The translations under genes were made by a program, and so were the position numbers. Below the pieces are notes generated by a model. It did not search any database, had not been told where the DNA came from, and saw only the letters and a list, made by a program, of their open reading frames with translations. Below are positions 13,783 to 18,190 of a stretch of DNA of 18,190 nt, one piece after another; positions within the stretch are counted from its first letter, which is position 1, and every line of letters begins with the position of its first letter. The DNA is from JAHJRN01 sp043805355 (lineage in GTDB: Bacteria; Patescibacteriota; Patescibacteriia; 2-12-FULL-60-25), in NCBI GenBank assembly GCA_043805355.1, contig JAZDIB010000060.1, forward strand, positions 1-18,190, read 5' to 3'.

Positions 13783-13833
13783 AAAAAACCGCGGACGACC
13801 TGCCAGCCGGTAGGCTGACGGGTGTCGGCGCGG
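13783..13833 (-). terminator. Branched hairpin terminator after the asnS unit
   Basis: On the minus strand, CCGCG and CGCGG (13833-13829 with 13793-13789) and CGAC and GTCG (13827-13824 with 13799-13796) pair around an inner CAGCC-TACC-GGCTG hairpin (13817-13804). TTTTTT follows (13788-13783). It ends the asnS plus small-ORF transcript. Confidence 0.65.
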
Positions 13834-13843
13834 CGAAGAGGGG

Positions 13844-14050
13844 TCAGGACGGCGGGAATTCCCGGCTATCATCCATGCGGATGGTCCCGAAGACGAGGAA
13901 GCCGAAGAAGCCGGCGTAGAACGCGAGGTTGCCGAACACGTCGTCGCGCGTGCGTCGATCGACGACATCGAACAGGCGATGCGTCGCTTTCAGGCCGACA
14001 CGTCGCACGTGATTCCGAGCTTGCTGCTTCAAAAGAACGAGTGCGTCCAA
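13844..14050 (-). CDS. Small single-span membrane protein, TTG start
   Basis: This 68-aa ORF lies 17 nt after asnS and is easily missed because its frame stays open far into asnS. The sequence AAGGAGGA (14062-14055), a full SD sequence, ends 4 nt before a TTG at 14050. An in-frame TTG at 14071, overlapping the asnS stop as TTGA, is the alternative start (75 aa). Residues 8-37 are basic and helical (KQQARNHVRRVGLKATHR). Residues about 38-58 form a Gly/Phe-rich transmembrane helix (NLAFYAGFFGFLVFGTI), and the tail is short and polar. By the positive-inside rule the N-terminus is cytosolic. A terminator follows. Family unknown. Confidence 0.6.
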   Translation of the reverse strand: MDALVLLKQQARNHVRRVGLKATHRLFDVVDRRTRDDVFGNLAFYAGFFGFLVFGTIRMDDSREFPPS

Positions 14051-14067
14051 CGTCTCCTCCTTTTCCG

Positions 14068-15360
14068 TCAAGGATCCAACCGGTTCATGAGCCGCGGGAA
14101 CGGGATGGTCTCGCGCACATGATGCAGACCGCAAATCCAGGCGACGAGCCGTTCGAGTCCGTAGCCGAACCCGGAGTGCGGGACCGACCCGTACTTGCGC
14201 AGGTCCAAATACCACTTGAACGCCTCTTCGGAAAGCTTGTGCTCGCGAAGACGGGCAAGCAGCGTCTCGTAGTCGTCCTCGCGCTGGCTGCCGCCGATGA
14301 CCTCGCCGTATCCTTCCGGCGCGAGCAGGTCCGCGTTCAGGACGCGCGTCGGGTCCTCCGGGTCGCGCTTCATGTAGAACGCCTTCACCGCCGCCGGGTA
14401 CTTCTCGATGAAGATTGGCTTGTCGTATTGCTGCGTGAGCAGGGTCTCGTCGTCGGCGCCGAGGTCGTCCATGTCGCCGATGTCGCTCCCCAGCTCGCGC
14501 AGCTTCTTGATGGCGTCCGCGTGCGTCAACCGGTGGAATGGCGCTACGACCTTCTTCAGCGGCTCCACGTCGCGCTCCAGGATCTTCAGCTCTTCCTGGC
14601 ATGTCTCGAGCACGCGCTTCACGATGGACGAGACGAGCGCCTCCTGGATGCACAGGTTCTCCTCATGTTCGACGAACGCGGCTTCGGCGTCCATCATCCA
14701 AAACTCGGTGAGGTGCCGCCGCGTCTTGGATTTCTCCGCGCGGAAGACCGGCCCGAAATCGAAGCACCGCCCGACGGACGCGATGGCGGCCTCGATGTAG
14801 AGCTGACCGGACTGCGTGAGATACGCCTTTCGCTCGCCGAAGTAGTCCGTCTCGAAGAGTTGGCTCGTGTCCTCGCACGACGTCGGCGTGAGGATGGGCG
14901 CGTCGATCTTGATGAACCCGTTGTCGCGCATCCAGTCGTACGTCGCGTGGATGATGGCGTCGCGCACGCGCTGGATGGCCCACTGCGACGGCGCGCGGAG
15001 CCAGAGGTGCCGGTTGTCGAGCAGGAACTCCGGGCCATGCTCCTTCTTGCCGATGGGATATTCCTCCGCCTTCTGTACCAGCGTGACCGCGGTCGCCTGC
15101 AGCTCGAACACGCCTTCCTGCTTGGGATGCTTCGTGACCGTGCCCGTGACGATGACGGACGACTCGATGGTCGTCTCCGTCGCCGCGGTCCAGGACGCTT
15201 CGTCCACGTTCTGCTTGGCGACGACCGCCTGGCTGAAGCCGGACCCGTCGCGAATCTGCAGGAACGTGATACTTCCGCTCGACCGGACGTTGTACGCCCA
15301 GCCTTTGACCGTGACCGTGTCCCCGACGTGGTCCTTGAACTTCGAGATGAAGGAGTCCAT
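14068..15360 (-). CDS. asnS: Asparaginyl-tRNA synthetase (archaeal-like form)
   Basis: This enzyme charges tRNA-Asn directly with asparagine. Counted from the ATG at 15360 (430 aa), an OB-fold anticodon-binding domain is at about 14-95 (VTVKGWAYNVRSSG). The class II core has TPTSCEDTSQLFETDYFG (158-175), YLTQSGQLYIEA (180-191), motif 2 FRAEKSKTRRHLTEF (206-220) and motif 3 SVPHSGFGYGLERL (392-405). The CEdTs-LFE-DYF and LtQSGQLY segments resemble the archaeal and eukaryotic-type AsnRS also found in some bacteria. An ATG at 15399 is in frame, but it lies inside a terminator hairpin and upstream of the likely -10 box, so the start at 15360 is preferred. No SD sequence is present. The small membrane ORF follows in the same transcript. 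Confidence 0.94.
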   Translation of the reverse strand: MDSFISKFKDHVGDTVTVKGWAYNVRSSGSITFLQIRDGSGFSQAVVAKQNVDEASWTAATETTIESSVIVTGTVTKHPKQEGVFELQATAVTLVQKAEEYPIGKKEHGPEFLLDNRHLWLRAPSQWAIQRVRDAIIHATYDWMRDNGFIKIDAPILTPTSCEDTSQLFETDYFGERKAYLTQSGQLYIEAAIASVGRCFDFGPVFRAEKSKTRRHLTEFWMMDAEAAFVEHEENLCIQEALVSSIVKRVLETCQEELKILERDVEPLKKVVAPFHRLTHADAIKKLRELGSDIGDMDDLGADDETLLTQQYDKPIFIEKYPAAVKAFYMKRDPEDPTRVLNADLLAPEGYGEVIGGSQREDDYETLLARLREHKLSEEAFKWYLDLRKYGSVPHSGFGYGLERLVAWICGLHHVRETIPFPRLMNRLDP

Positions 15361-15370
15361 ATGAATCTCT

Positions 15371-15399
15371 AGGGTATTGAAAAACCCCTGCGGACGCAA
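15371..15399 (-). promoter_or_regulatory. asnS promoter overlapping a terminator
   Basis: Minus strand: TTGCGT (15399-15394), 17-bp spacer, TACCCT (15376-15371). The predicted start near 15364 leaves about 4 nt before the asnS ATG. The -35 box is in the stem of the upstream terminator. Confidence 0.45.
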
Positions 15400-15402
15400 G
15401 GG
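15380..15402 (-). terminator. Terminator of the 228-aa gene
   Basis: On the minus strand, CCCTTGC (15402-15396) pairs with GCAGGGG (15391-15385) around a 4-nt loop, followed by TTTTT (15384-15380). It lies about 30 nt after the stop of the 228-aa gene. Confidence 0.75.
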
Positions 15403-15431
15403 CTTGAGGAGGGCGGCGAAACGGAGGCCCG

Positions 15432-16118
15432 TCAGCGATAGAGCTGTGGCGGGATGTTCCGATACGCCCGATGGCCAAAATTCCTGTTCACCCCCCTGTC
15501 GAACCGATTCGGGGCCTGCAGGCAGAGGATGGGCCGGACCTTCGTCCGATCAAGCTTCCCGAGGGTGAGGAAGCAGGGACGTCCCCCGTCCTTGGTCTGG
15601 GCCCGGACGTACATGTACCCCCGCGGATGCTCGCGCTTCAATGCACGGCCATCGGCGGCCATCTCGGTGATCTCCCGCTCGACATCCGACAGGACGAGCG
15701 TCGCGACCTTCTCCAAGTCCTGCCTCGTCAACGGACGCTTCAGGCCACTCCGTCGCCGGCGGAATTCGGCTGCGACCCGATCGCGGAGCTGGCGGTAGAC
15801 GTATTCGCCGACCACGTACCGATCCGCATGGCCCATGTGCAGCCCGCAGTACGCGCGAAGCACACGGTCGAGCAGAGGAATCTGCGGGGTCGTCTTCCGG
15901 TAACGACGGACCGCCTCGTACGCGACAGCACGGATGACGCCGTCCCGCGGCATCTCATGGAGTTGGACCGGCCACCGTGGAGGCAGCCACGCGTTGGTGA
16001 GGTACTTCGCGGCCCAACTCTGGACGGTCTCGACCGCCCGCGCCTCCGTCGGTTTGAACAGCCGTTTCGGACCTGGTTGCTGACGGAAGATGCGGTGGCT
16101 GACGGGGAATCTGAACAT
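15432..16118 (-). CDS. Hypothetical basic protein, 228 aa
   Basis: This is an unrecognised, strongly basic protein, rich in Arg throughout with few acidic clusters. Residues 25-165 appear mostly helical, including RPLTRQDLEKVATLVLSD (about 128-145). Residues 165-200 hold strand-like segments (GYMYVRAQTK, PCFLTLGKL), and the tail is Arg/Asn-rich. There is no signal peptide or membrane segment. The charge suggests nucleic-acid binding, but no known motif supports it. The ATG at 16118 has GGAGG 5 nt upstream, one of the best SD sites in the window. It is monocistronic between its own TTGACA promoter and a terminator, inserted between the recO and asnS units. Confidence 0.7.
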   Translation of the reverse strand: MFRFPVSHRIFRQQPGPKRLFKPTEARAVETVQSWAAKYLTNAWLPPRWPVQLHEMPRDGVIRAVAYEAVRRYRKTTPQIPLLDRVLRAYCGLHMGHADRYVVGEYVYRQLRDRVAAEFRRRRSGLKRPLTRQDLEKVATLVLSDVEREITEMAADGRALKREHPRGYMYVRAQTKDGGRPCFLTLGKLDRTKVRPILCLQAPNRFDRGVNRNFGHRAYRNIPPQLYR

Positions 16119-16175
16119 TCAGACCTCCGGTAGGGGTTACGTGTTTATAAGAAAAGAACGCAAAGGAGCGCCGGC

Positions 16176-16204
16176 ATAAAAACACGGAAACGACCGCTTG
16201 TCAA
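16176..16204 (-). promoter_or_regulatory. Promoter of the 228-aa gene
   Basis: Minus strand: a perfect TTGACA (16204-16199), 17-bp spacer and TTTTAT (16181-16176) with TGT in the extended -10 position. The -35 box overlaps the recO stop codon. The leader would be about 50 nt. Confidence 0.55.
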
Positions 16205-16872
16205 CGCGCCGCGAGCAGGGCGCCGATGGTCATGGGACCGTGGGGTGGGCGGTCGAGCGGGGTCTGCCGCATGGCCTCCTCGACGTAGGAACAGGCGGCC
16301 TCCAGGACGTCCGTCGTCATAGTAAGACGCAGCACGTCGGAGACCGGGGCGCGGCGCATGAACGCGAGGGCCTTGACCGGCCCGGGCGCGAGGCCGGACG
16401 AACGGTCCGCGGACGGGGCGAACCCGACGAGATCCAGGAGCTTCAGGCTCGCGGCCGCGTGGAGCAGGCGGCCCCGTTCGGGCGTGGTCGCGTCCGGGAG
16501 CGCCGCGGCCGTCTCGCGCACGTCGCGGAAGAGGTCGTAGATGCGGACATCCGAGACGCCGGGTCGCGTGAGTGAGGCGACGAGGCTGGAGAACGCGCCG
16601 AGCACGGCAAGGCCGCCGAGACGCAGGCGGACGGGCGCGCTCGGGACGCAGGTGACGACCGCGAGCTTATCGAACGCGCGGCCGTGCGCGATCATGGCCT
16701 CGACTTCGGTGAACGGCTCGAGGAACCCCGCCTGTTTCGACGCCGCGTTGGACGACCCGCGCGCGACGGCGATGAGGAGCCCATGCTCCCGTCCGTACAT
16801 CACGATACGCCGATCCTGTTCGCGGAACGGCTCTTTCTTGAGGATGAACGCGCGGTCGCGGAGATAGGGCAT
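16201..16872 (-). CDS. recO: DNA repair protein RecO
   Basis: RecO works with RecR (and RecF) to load RecA on SSB-coated DNA in gap repair. The 223-aa sequence opens with the family's OB-fold pattern (RDRAFILKKEPFREQDRRIVMYGREHG, shown here as residues 5-31 in outline), followed by the conserved basic strand AVARGSSN and the LEPFTEVEAMI segment (51-61). The C-terminal part is helical. No four-Cys zinc site, found in some RecO proteins, is visible. It begins 4 nt after the ruvX stop, so it is the last gene of the adk-map-ruvX-recO run. I see no clear terminator after it before the next gene's promoter. Confidence 0.87.
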   Translation of the reverse strand: MPYLRDRAFILKKEPFREQDRRIVMYGREHGLLIAVARGSSNAASKQAGFLEPFTEVEAMIAHGRAFDKLAVVTCVPSAPVRLRLGGLAVLGAFSSLVASLTRPGVSDVRIYDLFRDVRETAAALPDATTPERGRLLHAAASLKLLDLVGFAPSADRSSGLAPGPVKALAFMRRAPVSDVLRLTMTTDVLEAACSYVEEAMRQTPLDRPPHGPMTIGALLAAR

Positions 16873-16876
16873 GACG

Positions 16877-17278
16877 CTACCGCCTATCTAACCACGACTG
16901 CAGGATGGCGGCCGCCGCGAGGTCGTCGCGTTTGCCCGATTCCCCACGTTCACGTTGCTGCGTCTCCGCCAGTTTCGACGACAACGTCTCGTCTGCCTCC
17001 ACGACGGGGATGCCTTGCGCCTTCACGTCCTCGATGAACGCGCGGATGACTTTCGCCTGATCCGTCTCGCGCGTCTGGTCGCCGAGCGGCCGCGGGACGC
17101 CCACGACGATGGTCCCGACACCTTCACGCTCCGCCAGCTCGTGGATGCGCCGCAGCAGGTCCAGACGGTCCTCGCCGGGCAGGACGGCCCACGGGCTCGC
17201 GATGCGCGACTCCGTGTCGCCAAGCGCCACGCCGACCCGCCTCGCCCCGAAATCGATGCCGAGTACGCGCATATTCAT
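16877..17278 (-). CDS. ruvX: YqgF/RuvX family nuclease (pre-16S rRNA / Holliday junction)
   Basis: This is an RNase H-fold protein implicated in 16S rRNA 5'-end maturation (YqgF) and proposed as a Holliday junction resolvase. The 133-aa sequence starts MNMRVLGIDFGARRVGVALGD, with the catalytic Asp in GIDFG (residue 9). IVVGVPRPLGD (about 58-68), the VVEADETLSS strand with its Glu/Asp, and the C-terminal RDDLAAAAILQSWL with the final Asp complete the active site. The ATG at 17278 overlaps the map stop as ATGA; M3 is an alternative. The frame is open upstream to 17380, but that region is map in another frame. Confidence 0.93.
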   Translation of the reverse strand: MNMRVLGIDFGARRVGVALGDTESRIASPWAVLPGEDRLDLLRRIHELAEREGVGTIVVGVPRPLGDQTRETDQAKVIRAFIEDVKAQGIPVVEADETLSSKLAETQQRERGESGKRDDLAAAAILQSWLDRR

Positions 17279-18054
17279 CGATCCGGCCACGGCGTGATCA
17301 AATCGAATCCTTTCTTCGTCACGACGACCGTCACTTCGAAATGCGCGGCCGGCGACCCGTCCCGCGTCACGATGGTCCATCCGTCGTCCTTCATGCGGAC
17401 CTTCCAGGAACCGAGCGCCACCATGGGCTCGATCGCAAGCACCATCCCCTCCTCCAACCTCACGGCCGGCGCACGCGGTTCGCGATAGTTCGGGATCTGC
17501 GGGTCCTCATGCACGTCGTGCCCCACGCCGTGGCCGACCAGGTCGCGGATGATGCCGTAGCCTCCCGGCGAAAGCCGATCCTCGATCGCTGCACTGATAT
17601 CCGCCACGGTCGCGCCTGCCTTCACGGCTTTCAGTCCGCACACGAGGCTATCTCGCGTGTCCGCGACGAGCTGTTTCGTCTTCGGTTCCACGTCCCCGAT
17701 GAGCACGGTCGTCGCCATGTCCGTCGCGAGTCCTTCGAACCACATGCCCACGTCGAGGCTCACGACGTCGCCGTCCTTCAGGAACCGTTCCGGCTCCGCG
17801 AGCCCATGCACGACCTCGTCGTTGATGGAGATGCAGATCGCCGAGGGATACGGCGGGTCCTCGGGCGAGATGCGGTAGCCCAAAAACGACGGCTTCCCGC
17901 CGACCCTCTCCATCTCATCCTGCACGAGGCGGTCAATCTCGAGGGTCGAGGTCCCGACGCGGCATGCCGCGGCCGCTTTCCGAAGCACATCCGAAAGGAG
18001 CGCGCCGCCGCGCTTCAGGGCCTTGATGTCGGAGGCTGTCTTGATGAGGGCCAT
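17275..18054 (-). CDS. map: Type I methionine aminopeptidase
   Basis: This enzyme removes the N-terminal Met from new proteins (two-metal enzyme, cytosolic). The 259-aa sequence is of the usual bacterial length, without an N-terminal zinc-binding extension. The five metal ligands are present: D101 (SLDVG), D112 (TDMATT), H175 (VGHGVG), E209 (IEPMV) and E240 (HFEVTV). The substrate-site His residues are H83 (VVHG) and H182 (DVHEDP). The start ATG at 18054 lies 1 nt after the upstream stop, so it is coupled to adk, as in many bacteria. ruvX overlaps its stop. Confidence 0.96.
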   Translation of the reverse strand: MALIKTASDIKALKRGGALLSDVLRKAAAACRVGTSTLEIDRLVQDEMERVGGKPSFLGYRISPEDPPYPSAICISINDEVVHGLAEPERFLKDGDVVSLDVGMWFEGLATDMATTVLIGDVEPKTKQLVADTRDSLVCGLKAVKAGATVADISAAIEDRLSPGGYGIIRDLVGHGVGHDVHEDPQIPNYREPRAPAVRLEEGMVLAIEPMVALGSWKVRMKDDGWTIVTRDGSPAAHFEVTVVVTKKGFDLITPWPDR

Positions 18055-18055
18055 G

Positions 18056-18190
18056 CTATGCGATGAATCCGAGCTTACAGATCTTCTTCAGGATATCCTC
18101 GAACACGTACGGAATCGCCTGTTCCCCGTTGTGGGTGAGGAGCACGCCGCGCTGGCGATCGTAGGCGGCGAGGGGGTCGGGCAGGCAATG
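18056..18190 (-). CDS. adk: Adenylate kinase, C-terminal fragment (runs off window)
   Basis: The last 44 residues of a protein are visible; the frame continues past the window edge. The fragment DPLAAYDRQRGVLLTHNGEQ, followed by a helix containing VFEDIL, matches the end of adenylate kinases, where a Tyr-x-x-x-Gly-x-Leu segment precedes the last strand and helix. The position directly before map, with only 1 nt between stop and ATG, supports this, since adk-map is a common gene pair. Identification from so short a piece is tentative. Confidence 0.65.
   Translation of the reverse strand, partial: HCLPDPLAAYDRQRGVLLTHNGEQAIPYVFEDILKKICKLGFIA

Noticed and set aside
13822..15372. 516-aa open frame on the plus strand opposite asnS
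   Set aside because: Composition is dominated by Arg/Leu/Val/Asp from GC-rich antisense codons, with no motif. asnS on the other strand is certain.
15361..15399. Upstream ATG for asnS
   Set aside because: It lies in the terminator hairpin of the preceding gene, upstream of the predicted transcription start.
1..18190. CRISPR arrays, insertion sequences, prophage or toxin-antitoxin pairs
   Set aside because: No regularly spaced repeats, transposase or integrase genes, attachment-site duplications beside the tRNAs, or paired small genes with known motifs were seen.

Overview
The window reads as a chromosomal segment of a high-GC bacterium with a compact genome. The most likely source is a member of the Candidate Phyla Radiation (Patescibacteria). 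This is an inference from gene form: a Rel protein that stops after the TGS domain, a bacterial AspRS without its GAD insertion, an archaeal-like AsnRS, very tight ATGA-type gene overlaps, many starts without a Shine-Dalgarno (SD) sequence, and several promoters whose -10 box lies only a few bases from the start codon. No 16S rRNA gene or ribosomal protein is present to settle the lineage.

Layout. Positions 1-1216 differ in composition from the rest and hold two divergent unrecognised genes (302 and 62 aa). Positions 1349-2032 carry an unrecognised 227-aa gene with a textbook promoter and a hairpin-rich 3' region. A rel (ppGpp synthetase/hydrolase) gene at 2210-3706 converges on, and overlaps, a parA-parB operon on the minus strand. 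Positions 5420-5893 hold three tRNA genes (Met or Ile2 CAU, Leu CAA, initiator Met) with clear promoters and shared terminators. An unrecognised 338-aa gene follows on the plus strand (6041-7057).

From 7084 to the end every gene is on the minus strand. In transcription order these are: adk (partial)-map-ruvX-recO; an unrecognised basic 228-aa protein with its own promoter; asnS plus a small membrane ORF hidden inside a shadow frame; and a seven-gene run of beta-repeat membrane protein, Cys-rich membrane protein, aspS, scpA, scpB, D-Ala-D-Ala carboxypeptidase and GT4 glycosyltransferase.

Together the genes cover chromosome segregation (ParAB, ScpAB), translation (AspRS, AsnRS, tRNAs, MetAP), recombination repair (RecO, RuvX), stress signalling (Rel) and envelope building. 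I found no CRISPR array, transposase, prophage or recognisable defence system. The points most worth checking are the initiator tRNA with C33 and an A29:U41 pair, the AspRS domain loss, the recurring leaderless-type promoters, the hidden small ORF, and the compositional break inside the first gene.
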